Source: Fratercula arctica
Lineage: Eukaryota > Chordata > Aves > Charadriiformes > Alcidae
DNA length: 64,000 bases
Direction: 5' to 3'
Assembly: GCA_947846985.1 (NCBI GenBank)
Contig: CANTUZ010000001.1
Coordinates: forward strand, 185,836,455-185,900,454
A program made the position numbers and the translations under genes. The notes below the pieces were generated by a model. The model searched no databases, was not told the origin of the DNA, and worked only from the letters and a program-made list of their open reading frames with translations. Positions within the stretch are counted from its first letter, which is position 1; every line of letters begins with the position of its first letter. This document shows, in pieces, positions 49,201 through 61,739 of this stretch.

Positions 49201-50210
49201 AATGCCAGTGTGCGTTTAGAGTAGTGTGCTGCACGGAGCAACACCGTGAGCCCAGAAAATTAATTTTCAAATCTTTAGTTGGGCCTGATTTAAAGTAAGG
49301 TCTTGAACTTGCATTTTCCACATAATACAAGGGCATCCTGGCTCCCAAGCTGCTCTGTCTGTTGGGAACGCAATGTGTCCTTAGATACAGAAAGACATAC
49401 AGTTTGGTGTTCCAGGCAGAAATGAGTGGGTGTCTCGGGAGAGGTCAGCTGCTTTGCTTGAGCCTAAACCTTTTTTCTGTGCAATCAAATTTTACATGGC
49501 TTCTGAGGATCTCATAGAACGGGTCTCTGGCATCTCCTCACCCTGCACAGCACAGGGGCAAGGAGAAGCTTGGGATTGTGCTATGTCAGGGTGGAATTAT
49601 GCTCCAACATGACCCGGGACTAGTGACAGAGGGCTGAGATGTCTGGTAATCAGCTTCTAGGCATGATGAAGAACGTCCCAGGGCTAGGCATTGTCTAAGA
49701 AACAGTATCCTCCACTTGTGGCTGTGCAGTGCTGGGGATCCTGCCAGGCACCAGGCTTAGTCCATGTTTGTCTCCAGTCAACAGGATGGAGCTTCAAGGG
49801 CTCTGCTGGGCTGCACGCAGATGTTCTGCCTGGGAAGCTCAGTCTTTGAAAGCACTGTCGCCCAGTGTCATCTTTTCCCTTTCCTGCTGGGGATTAATAA
49901 TAATATTAAAAACAGCAGTAATACGTTGTGCCATTATAAATACATTAAGAAACAGCCAAGTAAATACTATGCCAACTGTGTTCGTGTAATCTTTGAGTTT
50001 CTCATGGATGAATGAGTTGCTGGTCCCTTAGCATGGCTGTTTTTGGGGATGGCAGGTCCAGATACCTGTTTGTGCCATGGCCAATTTGCTGTGCTTGGTC
50101 CCTGCCTGTGGCCTTCTCAGGCACGTTTCCCAGTCCTTCCTCCTCCCCAGTCTCCTAAAAACCTTTGTTTGTCTCTCATATTTATCTGCTGAGAATGACT
50201 CTTGCGTAAG
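46255..50210. other. Intergenic, no gene recognised
   Basis: Mixed single-copy DNA. A minus-strand frame at 46448-46699 ends YAFRALHGRALN, faintly like the FKALHGLAP block of L2/CR1 LINEs, but nothing around it supports an element. 'caggcaggatttgaat' near 47797 is a possible further MIR remnant. No gene is seen. Confidence 0.45.
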
Positions 50211-50212
50211 TC

Positions 50213-50400
50213 ATAGAATCCTAGGATACCAGGTTGGAAGGGACCTCAAGGATCACCTGGTCCCACCTTTCTTGGCAAAAGCAGTCTAGACAATATGGCT
50301 GAGCACCCTGTCCAGCTGAATCTTAGAAGTGCCCGATGTTGGGGAATCCATGGGGCAACCTCCTGAGAAACAACCGTTGATGACTGTAGTTTCTCATTAC
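50213..50400 (-). repeat. CR1 retrotransposon 3' end fragment
   Basis: Starts 'catagaatcctaggatacca', then 'ggttggaagggacctcaagg', 'ccctgtccagctgaatctta' and 'gttggggaatccatgg', fading after 'gatgactgtagtttctcatt'. It is the reverse complement of a CR1 3' end from a third, older subfamily carrying the 'gcagtctagacaatatggc' segment. Confidence 0.88.
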
Positions 50401-53400
50401 AGAGATGAACAGTGTTGTTTTCAGGAAGTGGTGGCAGCTCCTAGTATACTGGTAGGTCTTTTTTAAACCAAATTTGTCTGTTTCTCATCCTTTCTCAGTT
50501 CTTCAGTGACTCTGACATTGTTTACTAACTGTGCAGGTGTTTTGGTTTTGTTTAGCAAAGTGTCAGGGACTGTCAGCACATGATTCATTGATATCGTTTT
50601 GTGATTATATTATCTGTGCAAGGAATTATAACAAACCATGAAGGCTGGTATGAGTGGAGAGTGAATGGAAATGCAGAAGCAGCAGCAGAAACAACAGAAA
50701 AATGGCATGTGTTGATGATACCTATATTAGCAGGTCTCCGGGATCTCAGTGCATCCATATACAGATTCTCAGGACACCTAGGTCAGAAGTCAACGGCCAA
50801 CGAGTAGGTCTTCAGAACTAACAGAGAAGGAACAGGAATTACACCTCCATCATAAAGAATGCCAAAACCAGCATGTCATCACCAACCTAAGAAGAGCTCA
50901 GGAGACACGATGAGGACTCAGTAGCTGGCATCCCTCACCTTCTGTGTCACCGAAGACAGACAGATTGACCACCTGGGTACCTGTTCATTGCTTTAACATT
51001 TTTTATTCTGGATTGGGAGTTAATATGGACTCACTATCATGTATGTAGACACATATATAATTTTAAATTGCTTAAATTCATGTTCTCCAAACTATAAGCC
51101 CATTGTCAGACATTGCTGTCAGATATAGCATGTCTGGCAAAAGCGGATTTGACAGGAAAAATTTCCCATTTAACTGTAGCTGTAGCTATCTTGGGGAAAT
51201 GTAGTAGGAATACCTCATTTTTGCCAATCAGTGTAAAAATTCTAAAGATCTGAACTAATTAGATATCATGGCATTAACATTGGCCTTTCATTTTGATCAT
51301 TTTGTGGTAACAGGTCTTCTTCAATACTCCATCTGGATGTATTCATGGAGTTTTTAATTGTATATTTATTGCCATTGTACTTCAGGACAGATGACTCTTT
51401 TAGGTAACTTCTTGTGTAACTTAAACTTTTTATTAATATCACTATGTCGTATCCGTTGTGTATCTTCCTGTAGTTGTGATTTCAGCTTACCAGTACAGAC
51501 AGCTAGAAAAGGAACACCGATGGCTCTTAGAAGAAATCTGTGTGACTCTCCTTGTCTGTCGAAGCAGGCACCATGGTAAAGCCTCAGATCACTATGAAAC
51601 ACCCTTGCATTCTGTATTATTCATTTCTTTTCATTCCAAAACACAGAATTAAAATTATATGTTGCTTTTGTTTAGCAGTTTAAATTGTTTTTACAGTTTT
51701 TCTCAGATGAAAATGTCCTTTATGCAGGCCTTATAAGAAAAAAATACATTATATTTTCTGGTGAAAAGCCTTGGGTGCCAAACTCCAACCCAACATCTTC
51801 CCAGATGTTTAACACCTGTGCAACAGAATTCAATATTTCTCAGGGAATTTGCCAGATCCTTGCAGATGTGAATGCCTTAGAGAAAATATGTGATAAATGT
51901 ATTTGATAAAATATAAGGCCTATTCCCTGATATTATAACCCGTAGGCAGTGGTGATGCTAAATCCTGTGGCCTGATTTTATCGCAGCTGGTAGTCAAAAG
52001 GCTCATGCTGACTATGCGCTTCTTGAGCAAAAAGTAACCAGAGCGATCAGTGATTGCTTGCTCACTCTCTCGATAGTTATAATAGGAGTGAGATGCTTAG
52101 GTGCTTCCTTTGTTTCAAAGCACTTTTTCAGCACAGTACCCAAGCCTGGTAAATGCGGCTTTACTACAAACATTACAACTCTCCATCATGTGTACCTGAA
52201 ATAGTGCTTAAGTCAGTGATTAATGTGTAGCCTCACGGTCAGGCATGAAAAAGTGAAGCTCCCATGACCACTGAAGAAAGTGCATAACCAGTCACACGTG
52301 CCTGGAGTGTATAAATCTCTGGTAGGACAGAGAGAAAACTGATCACTCAGGTCCCCCCTGTCCTGCAGAAGAAGGCAGCATCTGGCCAGTGACATGTTCT
52401 GCCACAGCTGATTGAACAAGCAGCTGTATTAAACACCGGCTGTGAAGCATCATATTGCTAAAAGCTTGCCATATTTCCTATATCATGTTAGTTATATGAC
52501 TGCACTTCGGTCCCTTAGTACAACAGGCTGTGAGAAAAAAAAAAAAAACTTTGAATATCACATCGAAGCTCCCTCGCTAAGAATCCAGGCCTTAAAAGAC
52601 ACAGTTCCAGCCCCAGAACTAGCAGTAGATCTCACTTTGTTCTTGGAAAGAAACAACTTTTTCGTTTCTAAAAATTCCCAGCCTGTTAGGACTTTGTCAT
52701 CTCGGATGATTGACCTGGTAATGGACAGGGATCTGCACTCAGTTACAGTCTGCCTGAGGTTATTATGTCGGCTCTGGGAGAGACGGAGAGAGTCTTTTCC
52801 TAGGAATATGTATTAAGCAAAGGGGGATCCAGAAGTTGACAAAGAATAGCAAGGAGTATACAACCTGTGCACCCAGATGAACCCAGGGATCCTGCATCTG
52901 TGTCCAGCGCTCCAAGTCCCCACTCGGATACAGCTCTGCTGCATGACCTTGGCTCATACTGCTGAGAGACATCTGTGAGAAACTCTGCAGAAAGGTCAGA
53001 AAGGCAAAATTTTGGACAGAAATAGAATTGTGGAGACAGGATTATTAGCTGTTGAAGCATTCAGGAGGAAAACACAGCATGGAAAAGTGTAAAACCTTAA
53101 AGGAAAAACCCAAGGTCAAGGGTTAGTGAGGAATCATAGGGTCACTGAACTGAGTCATCTTTGTTATCGGTGTCGATGGAGCTGGTGGTGGGGAACGGCA
53201 GCTCAGCAACACCGAGGATCCCTTCCAGACAGCTGCAGAGGATGAGCCCTCCCAGCCTGCAAAGACTTTTTAGGGCTGGTAAGCATGCTAATGCCTAACA
53301 GCTAGGCATTATAATAGAACTATTTTTTACTTTTAAGGATGTATATCCTGCTTGAAAAGACTGTGCCCAACTGAAGGTGCTTCCAAAAGACCTTCACCCG

Positions 53401-55764
53401 TGCTGTCTCAGTTTACATGGTGGTAGCCGCAGAGGGTCTCTAAAGGGTACATAAAAGGTACGTATTTAAACAGTTTGCAAAGTCCTAACAGAGGGAAATT
53501 CATATTCGTAGGGAATGTGCATCATGTCTTAACTCAGAGTACTGCTCACTAATCAGGGATGAGAGAATTTCACTGTATTTTCTACAGATGTTTTCCCTGA
53601 GTCTTTCTTATTAAATCTTTTTCTTAATCTTACTTTCTTACTGACCCCAAAATTCATTCCAGTGCTTATTTAGTTACTTCTTGTAAAGAAGTACTTACAT
53701 CTGGAGGGTCTGCTGTTGGAGATTTGCATAGCTGTCTTAAAATTGGTTCTCTTCAGTGGCTATTAGAATTTAACAGTACCTGAGAGGACAAAAATTAAAT
53801 TCTCATGTCTTAATATTCCTCCTCAACCAATAGCTACTAATAATCAATGTTGCTACGTATTTAAGATGCTTACATTGATATTCCTGGTTATTGACTATTA
53901 GATAACCTTCATCAACTTATTCATGTGAGTTTCCAAGCACAAATTTGGTGTTACCTTTGTTGATCTTAAGTCTCATTATTCTTGCCACTTCTTTCAAGTC
54001 TCTTGTCATTTTCTAAGAGTTAAGAAGGTGTTAAGTCACCTTTTTACTTTTTGTGGTGAATGCAAAGCTGCTTCTTTACATTGATCTTGGTTTATTCTTT
54101 AATTTTCCATTTTTGGAAATATTCCATTTTTTTAAATATTCCATTTTTGAAAATCTTAAATATATAGGTTTGCTGTTTTTAATTTAGGTACTGAGTTTCA
54201 TTCATGTTGACCTTCATTTTCAGAATTCCAAGAACTGCTGTTCTCGTGTATTACCCACACATCTGATACACAAAATTTATTGAATTTTCATGAGAAGTTA
54301 TTGTGGCAGAAATTGTTCTGCTATGGTTTAGACCAAAGCTGGAAAAGGATTCCCTCTGAAATAAATCGTTTACCGTTTGCTCATGACAAATTTGAAGAAG
54401 AGAACTTGAAACTTAGAACTGTGATTTCTTTCTCTATGGTTTCAGGCCATGTGACCCATGTTTCCATAATTTATGATCTTTGAGGATAACTATGTTTTCT
54501 GTGTCCACAAGATCTAGCATCTTTTGCAACTGCCATGGACTGTGACCATACTATTCCATTTTCTTTCTGAATACTGATAGATTTATACTTCCTTTATTTT
54601 CATTATTGAGTGCATAATTAGAAAAAGACCTTGACTATGGCACTATAATAATATCACTGTATTATTAATATGAAAATCAGTTACTTGCTTTCTGGGGATA
54701 ATGGAGATCTTATTTGATTTTTAAATTATTAAAGCTTACCTACAATGCAGATACATGGCTAACAGACTTCATTATTAGTTTTCCAGATAATGTAAACTTT
54801 TAACTACTACAAGACTCTGCTAAGACTTGTAGTTAATTGCTTCTTGTCAACAAGAAGATTTTTTGATGTATATCCACAAAAGTTCATTTCAGAACAATAA
54901 TGAATGAATTTGTTATGACCTCCCTAAATTCACATTCTGGATTAGATGATAAAATTTAGTGCCAGGAAGGGATTTCTCTTTTTAAACTAAATTCAATGAG
55001 ACAAAATTCTCTTTAAGGAAAAACAATGCATTGGAAGTGGGGAGAATGCCAGATATGGTATGTGATAAATCCTTATGCTTGCTAAGATTCAAACAAAAGG
55101 TTCATTTTGAGTCTTCCATGAGAATCATGGTTTATCTGACCGAAGTGAAACAGTAAGCTAGCGCATTTATGCTGCATTGTGTTACCTTAAAATCAGGGAA
55201 TGCGTTCGTTTTAGTGTGAACTCATCAATATGAGTTTATTAACACAAGAACTAGAACTAGTTTCCTAGCTATTCTGTCATTTATGAGAACATGTTTTCAT
55301 GTTCTTAGAATCCAGTGGAAGACACTGCTGGCAAGAGAATTAATATACTTTATTAGTAAGTAGCACTCCTTGAAAACAAGGTGTGATATTACCAGCAGAG
55401 TACAGAGGCAGGACAGATGTACAGATTTACCAGGGCAGGGAAACAGGCTGTAGCATCCCTCCCAGCATCACCCAAGGGATCTGACTTTATCCCACGATTC
55501 GATTCACAGCCCCTCAATTCACACTGCTTCTAATCTGAATTTGAATTCATAGATAGTTAAGTGCAGCTACTTGTAGTTTGTAAAATGTTTAGGCTTCTTT
55601 AGATGAACTTTGTGAAGTACAAAGTATTTTCTAAAGGCAGTTAAAATATCACATGCATTTGGATGCACTCCATCAATATCACAGAAATAGTCTTCACATC
55701 AGCTCCAGTCATTAAATTATCTTGCTTTTCAGGTTGGTGAATAGCTCTTCAGAGGAGGACTAGT
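50401..55764. other. Intergenic, no gene recognised
   Basis: Single-copy, mostly AT-rich. An A14 run is at about 52536-52549. Around 54107-54165 there are three loose copies of a 'tattccattttt' unit. The frames found show no domain and overlap on opposite strands. Confidence 0.5.
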
Positions 55765-56227
55765 AAAATAATAAGGGGGATGGAACACCTCTCCCATGAA
55801 GACGGTCTGAGTTGGTGTTCTTCAGCCTGGAGAAAAGAAGGCTCCGGGGAGACCGTATTGTGCCCTTTCAGTACTTAAAGGGAGTTGGTAAGAAAGATGG
55901 GGACAAACTTTTTAGCAGGGCCTGTTGCGATAGGACAAGGGGTTATGGTTTTAAACTGAAAGAGGGTAGATTTAGACTAGATATAAGGAACAAATTTTAT
56001 ACAGTGGGGGTGTCGAAACCCTGGAAGAGGTTGCCCAGAGAGGTGGTAGATGCCCCATCCCTGGAAACGTTCAAGGTCAGGCTGGATGGGGCTCTCAGCA
56101 ACCTCATCTAGTTGAAGATGTCCCTGGTCCTTGCAGGGGGCTGGGGGGGTTAGTTTGGACTAGATGACCTTTAAAGGTCCCTTCCAACCTAAACTATTCT
56201 ATGATTCTGTGATTTTATGATTCTGTG
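55765..56227 (+). repeat. CR1 retrotransposon with intact 3' end
   Basis: 5'-truncated CR1 on the plus strand, from 'ataaggg ggatggaacacc' through 'ttcagcctggagaaaagaag', 'gttgcgataggacaaggggt', 'ggttgcccagagaggtggta' and 'ggtcccttccaacctaaact'. It ends in four 8-base units: ATTCTATG, ATTCTGTG, ATTTTATG and ATTCTGTG (56196-56227). A 99-residue frame (55812-56111) is the decayed 3' ORF tail and untranslated region of the element, not a host gene. Same subfamily as the minus-strand copy at 30.8 kb. Confidence 0.97.
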
Positions 56228-56269
56228 TTACAGCTCCTAGAAAGAGAAAGAATACTGGCATGACAGTCA

Positions 56270-56420
56270 GGAAATCCGGATCATATTCTTTATTGATGAC
56301 TTTTTTCCATGCCCTTGGCAAGTCATTTTACTTCCTTGTGCCTCAATTTCCTCTCCAATTTGGGACAGGAATTACTATTCTCTACATCATGGTAGAGTGC
56401 CTTACAGCACAGATCTGGGA
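56270..56420 (+). repeat. MIR-like (CORE-SINE) fossil next to CR1
   Basis: 'cccttggcaagtcattttac', 'ttccttgtgcctcaatttcc' and 'tctccaatttgggacaggaa' match the MIR sense pattern 'ccttgggcaagtcacttaacctctctgtgcctcagtttcctcatctgtaaaatggggat'. It is a clear family signature despite divergence. It begins within about 50 bases of the CR1 3' end. Confidence 0.65.
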
Positions 56421-56614
56421 GTATTATGTGAACTAGCCATATCAGAAAAAGATGCAATTTGAACTTGACCATGGTCACTGCTATTGAGTATACTCATTCT
56501 TTACATTTATCCCTGGGTAAAGACATGCAAACAGACAGCTACGACAGCACACAGCTTGCAGCTAAGCTCACCTGCAAAAAGTTGTTCAACTATTGTTTCT
56601 CAGAATATCATTGT

Positions 56615-56692
56615 TCTGTATACGTATATGTGTATATAGATATAGTAATGGATATATACGTATGTGAATATACATACATATATATAGTTCTG
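56615..56692 (+). repeat. TA/TATG-rich microsatellite
   Basis: Imperfect alternation of TATA, TACGTA, ATGTG and ACATA units. This is AT-rich simple sequence without coding value. Confidence 0.85.
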
Positions 56693-56699
56693 AAGAGAG

Positions 56700-59600
56700 A
56701 AAGATTATGATAATGTTTATAAAATGTTACTGTCATAAACAGCTGTTTAGTGGTTTTTTTATTCCTTGGTATGAAAATGTTACGTACTGAGAAAATGTCA
56801 ATTTATGCACCTGTATCGCATTGTGTCTTAAACAAAAAGCATGAAATATAACATATTCTGCATATTCAGCAGAAATGTGACCCTTTTTGGTTTAGAGATA
56901 AGGACTTGCAGAGTTCAGATTTCCTAACATCTGTGCCTTTGTAAAACATTTCAGCGGTCTAGTGCTCTGCCTTTCTTTTCTCTGTGCCTCGTTGTACCAA
57001 AATGGGGTATCATGTCCAATTGCAGTCTTACTTCACAGCGGTCCACATCACAGTAGCAGATGTCAATGTTTAATACTGTCTGTATCTTTAATTGATGACA
57101 ATGCTCGATGTAGAAGTACATTTTAGGGCACTGAAGATGGACCAAGAATTCATATTCTTCAGGGAACTGATTAATTTTAAACTTTTTTCTTTCCTTGTGT
57201 CTATATTTAGTGTAAGAACAAATCATTTTCATATAATTTTCTGTTCTGGTTACAATCTTAAGGGTGTCAAGGGATTGGATAAATGGATAAATGTTCTGCT
57301 ATTTTCTCTTTATTATTATAATTTTTCTCACAAGATTGAGAAAAAAGGGAGAATATAATGAGAATAAAAATGCACAGTATTGAAGCATTAAAATTTGGTG
57401 ATAATTCATTCCTGTGACAGACTACAGCAAGTACAGAATGCAGTGTAAGATATATTCATTCTCCTGACAAAACCTGTAGAAGGAGTAGGAAATGGTATAA
57501 AAGTAATTTACTCTTATGACAATCGTCCTAAGGCAGCAGTCTCATGTCCTCTTTGAAATGTCCCTTGTGACAACACAGCTACAGATATTTCATTTAAAGG
57601 TGATCATCAGATCAGATTTATTTCTAATGTATGGAAACAATTCTGGGTTTTGCGCATAGGTCATTAATTCTACTTTAGGAATATGAGTATTATTTTTTTT
57701 GTCAGACTATTTAAAAGGAAAAGATGTTTTCACTCTGAATTTCTACGTGTTGACATTGATATGGGAGTTTTTTATGATGTGATCTAGCAAAACTAAAACC
57801 GATCAGGTTTTGACTTTTTCCTGCGTGGGTTTAGTTGTGAAGTACTGTATTATTTACATCAATGAGAATAGTAATGGTTCAATTTAGAACTCTGCTGCCT
57901 TGATTTAATCCCACCGCAGCTACCAAAATGGGGAATAATAGAGGACATTTTTTCTTAGCGATGTTGGCATGAGATTTGTGGGCTTGAAATGTCACTTGAA
58001 ATTACATGTCCACACAAAATTTAGCAATAGTAAACACTCAAATAAAAAAACTATTAGAGCACAAAGCATTATCTCTTTCTCTAAATTGTTTCAGTTGAGT
58101 TTAATATAGTTTTACTGAGAAATTGTCCCAATAACTTTACTGTTTGGTGATTAACCAATAAATAGCATGCAATAGGCTTTAGTTTTAGACCACATTTTCC
58201 CTGTGTTAGAAATCTCAAAGCGGTCTGCCAGAAAGGTTTACACACTAGAAATGCTGTAATTGTCCAGGTGGATGATGTAGTTGCTATATGCTCAGCAATA
58301 GTTTGCACAATGTTGGTGATTAGAAGGGTTTTTTTGTTGACAGACGGAGGCTTACACAGACCCTGGATGAAGAATGAAGGGGTAGCTGAGCTGTCCTTTG
58401 GACAGGGTATCAAGGAGCTGGAAAAAAGCATCCTTAGTGTGTGTGGAACAACCAAAGCCTACCTCAGAGTTGCAGGAAAAAAGAGATTGTATTATCTCAC
58501 AAATGGTTGTCATGAGACTAACTCGAAAGAAATCTAAATCTAGTCATCTGTCACCCTGAAGGATCCACGTAGTAAGGTATTTAAAGTAGCTAAGATTAGA
58601 GTAGCTTCATTTGCAATTTAAATTTGCTACAGACTATTTTTTGAAAGCATATAGGAGAGTCCTAGGATGTGAAGTGTAGTTCAGTGGGGGGTTATATTTG
58701 AGTTGTGTTAAGGTAGTATTTCTCCAACTGTCTTTTGCCCATATCTGGCTTTCCCCCACATCTATTTTTTAAGGCAAGACTGAAACGTGCGTACACAGCC
58801 ACCACCTGGCACCGCGCTCCTGTTTCTGCCTGCGTAGTCCTGGCTTAGGGCTGCTCTGGGATGGCCAGGCTGCCTTCACTGCCCTCCACCAGCTTCTGCA
58901 GGCAGCGCTTGGTCTAGAGCCAGTGCCCACACAAGAACGTGTTTATGTATTACACCTGGGTTAAACAAATTAAACGCAGGCCATGTGAAAAGGTGCAGGA
59001 CTGCACATCTCTGTATGGTGTGGGGAAGCGCTTTCCTCTAGCGCAGAAGTGCCTAATTCCTGGGCAGGAACAGGGGTTGAAATGTGCCCGTCCGCAGATT
59101 TTTCTGGAGGGCTGGCACTGAGGTAGTCCTTTCTCAGTCAGCTTCCCATGAAGAGCCCTGTCCTTGGGCTGCAGGTCTCCCTGCTCACTGCAGAGGAAAC
59201 CTAGGGGATTGGTTCAGGAGTTTCGATTCTGACTGGTTAAAAAATGCTGCGGTGCTCCGGTCTGCCCAACTTAAAGGTTTTTTGTGTTTTTTTTGGATCT
59301 GACTCCAAACCTTCTTTGGTTCCCATGAGCATGCCAGGCAGCATGTACAAACTAAGGAATTGCAGTTTAGAATCACAAATAATTAATTTCCCTTCTCTGC
59401 TTTGTCAGGATAACTTGAAGGTTTATGACAGTGAAGGGCCTAAACAGAGATTAAGAAGAGCTTTCTTTCCTGATTAGCAAACCAACAGACTCATCTCTAC
59501 CTACACAGTCCTACCACAGGCTCTTCAGCTCTCACTCTGGGGCATGGCAAACCAGGTTCTTTAACTGGTGTGAAGTATACCAAGGCCTAGCTGCTCTAGC

Positions 59601-61640
59601 TGACAGTGTAATGTAGACGTAATGTTCCTCCTCAGAACGGATGGTTCTAAAAATGATGATTATCTTTGTACATAATCTTGCAAAAGTACCACAGATTCAG
59701 TTCTATCCTACTGGAATTATGAGCCTGCATGGTAGGAACAGCATCAAGTAGGAAAAATCATTGATGGGAAAGATTCATCCACCATTATTTGAGCAAACAG
59801 GAATTTTTAGCACACGAAGAAAGCTATCTGGGTGCTCCCAGCTTAACAGGGTTATTTCCATAAATCCTATCTCACCCCACTATGTTGAGATCTTTGAATG
59901 GTCCAAGACTCCTCCTCAGGTACTGCAAATATACACCTCATTCTGGCCTTGCAGGCTGTCTCTGGGGCACTTCTGGTCCTGGCAGCACCACCAAGTTTTT
60001 AGATACGCTGGGGCAGATCTCTGTATCCCCAATGTTGTTCTTGCTTCTTCACTGTAAAGTGATTATAATTGTGCCCAGTTACTATTCAAAATATTTATCT
60101 ATAAGCCCTTCCAATTGCTTTAGATAATTAATTAGTAATGTTTGTTCACCGTTTTTGATGTGGCCCACGTATTATTGTTATTCTTTATACCAATACGTTC
60201 TTTCATCTGCAACCCCCAAGAGTCACACTTGTTCAGTAACCAGAAGCGGAGCACAGGCGGTAGAGTAAAGCAGGGAGCAAATTCTGTTAGAGATCACACC
60301 AAGGATAACTCAGGACAAACAATTGGCTCAGGACCCAGAGAAAACCATCATGAAAAACAACAAAGTGAGAAAAGGGCACACAGCAGGGCAGAATATTTAT
60401 CCCCCAATTACAGCAACGTGCTGTTTAGTTTGGTGACTATAAAACCCATGCTGAAATAGGATGCATGTCTTTTCCAAGAGAGAATATGTTTGTGTTAACA
60501 ATAAATGATCATTGCTTTTTAACAGTGCAGCAATTCTAATCAGATGCTGGAATGAAGACAAAGGAGGTTTTATTTATTTAACTTCTCTCAGGTAAACAAG
60601 GGGTCATATACAGCAACATGCTAGACTTCAGATTTCAATGTCTTCTACAGAGTTAGCAACAACGTCAAAACTTCGTTCAGTCAGCTACTGGCATAGAGGA
60701 AGGAACTGATGATTGTGAGAAAATGTTAGTCTTGAGCTTGGAATTGATGGCCTTAATTTCTTGGTAGAGATTAGATACTAGTAACAACATTTTTAATCTC
60801 AAAGCTTCTCTAAAAAACTAGTAACAAGAAAATGCTATAATGAAAATCCATATCGTGCTGATTATATTGTCACTAATAATGAAAATGTTTCTGTTGGTCT
60901 TCGTGAAAGTGGGTTAGATATTGCAGTGTCTCTGCACAGAAGTTGCCAGCTAAGTGCATTTTTTTTCTGGAGACCTGTCAAAACCTAACACGGCAGTATG
61001 TTCCTTCCGTGTGAGATGAAACAGCTACACTGCCAGTAAGAATATGTCAACATGGTAAATTTTCGCCTCTCTGGAAGTGGGCAGCTTGATGATTGCAGCC
61101 TGATTGTGACACCAAGGAACATTACTGTCAACTCTGCTACCTCTGATCAGAGAGGAAACACAAAGGTATGTCAGCCTGGATAATCTTTTAAACAGTTTTA
61201 AAATGCAGATGGTGGTTTCCCCCTTTTGAAAGACAAATTGCACGTCAAAGGCATCACCACGCACTAAATAGCCGTGTGGTGGTGGGATGCCTTTTCCTCT
61301 GTTCTAATTGGGTTCTGGTAAAACAAATGCACACACTGAATAATTTGGATTTGCACTTCCTGTATATTTCCTTGTTAAAGGTTTGTAGGTAGGTCTCTTG
61401 CATCAGCAACTGCAGAGGCATCTCCTGAAGCTAATCAGTCATGGCTATCTCCCTGCAAAAGCAACATCCCTTCTTTTCTATGTTCATTAGCAGGTCTGTC
61501 ACAGGGACGATGCTCTGAGCATGTTTTCATTGCTGCTATTCTTATTTTCAAGCTACCTACCTTAAATTACATATTTTCCTAAGAAGTAAGGCCTCTTGAA
61601 GGATATTAGAAGTGGCATTTTTCATGTTACTTTTCAAAGA
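56700..61640. other. Intergenic, no gene recognised
   Basis: AT-rich single-copy DNA with a small GC-richer patch at about 58795-58920. Opposed overlapping frames at 58081-58455 (minus) and 58268-58537 (plus) show no recognisable domain. No CpG island, RNA gene or fresh repeat. Confidence 0.5.
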
Positions 61641-61644
61641 ATAG

Positions 61645-61735
61645 AGTAATAATGATATAATAATATTTTGTACTTCTGTAGAAGTTTGCCTTTGCTATTC
61701 TCAAAGTGCTATAAACCCATTTTTTAATGTATGTC
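61645..61735 (+). repeat. Ancient SINE/LINE fossil (amniote 'ctcaaagcgctttac' family)
   Basis: 'ataataatattttgtacttc', 'tgtagaagtttgcctttgct' and 'attctcaaagtgctataaac' follow the widely spread amniote pattern 'aataatacttagcacttctatagcgcctttcatc...ctcaaagcgctttacaaac'. It is old and diverged. The family name is not assignable by eye. Confidence 0.45.
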
Positions 61736-61739
61736 TTTA

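Noticed and set aside
53128..53160. 'gaatcataggg' resembling a CR1 terminus
   Set aside because: Only about a dozen bases match and the expected ggttggaaggga segment does not follow.
55812..56111. 99-residue plus-strand frame
   Set aside because: Lies wholly inside a CR1 copy and is the tail of the retroelement, not a host gene.
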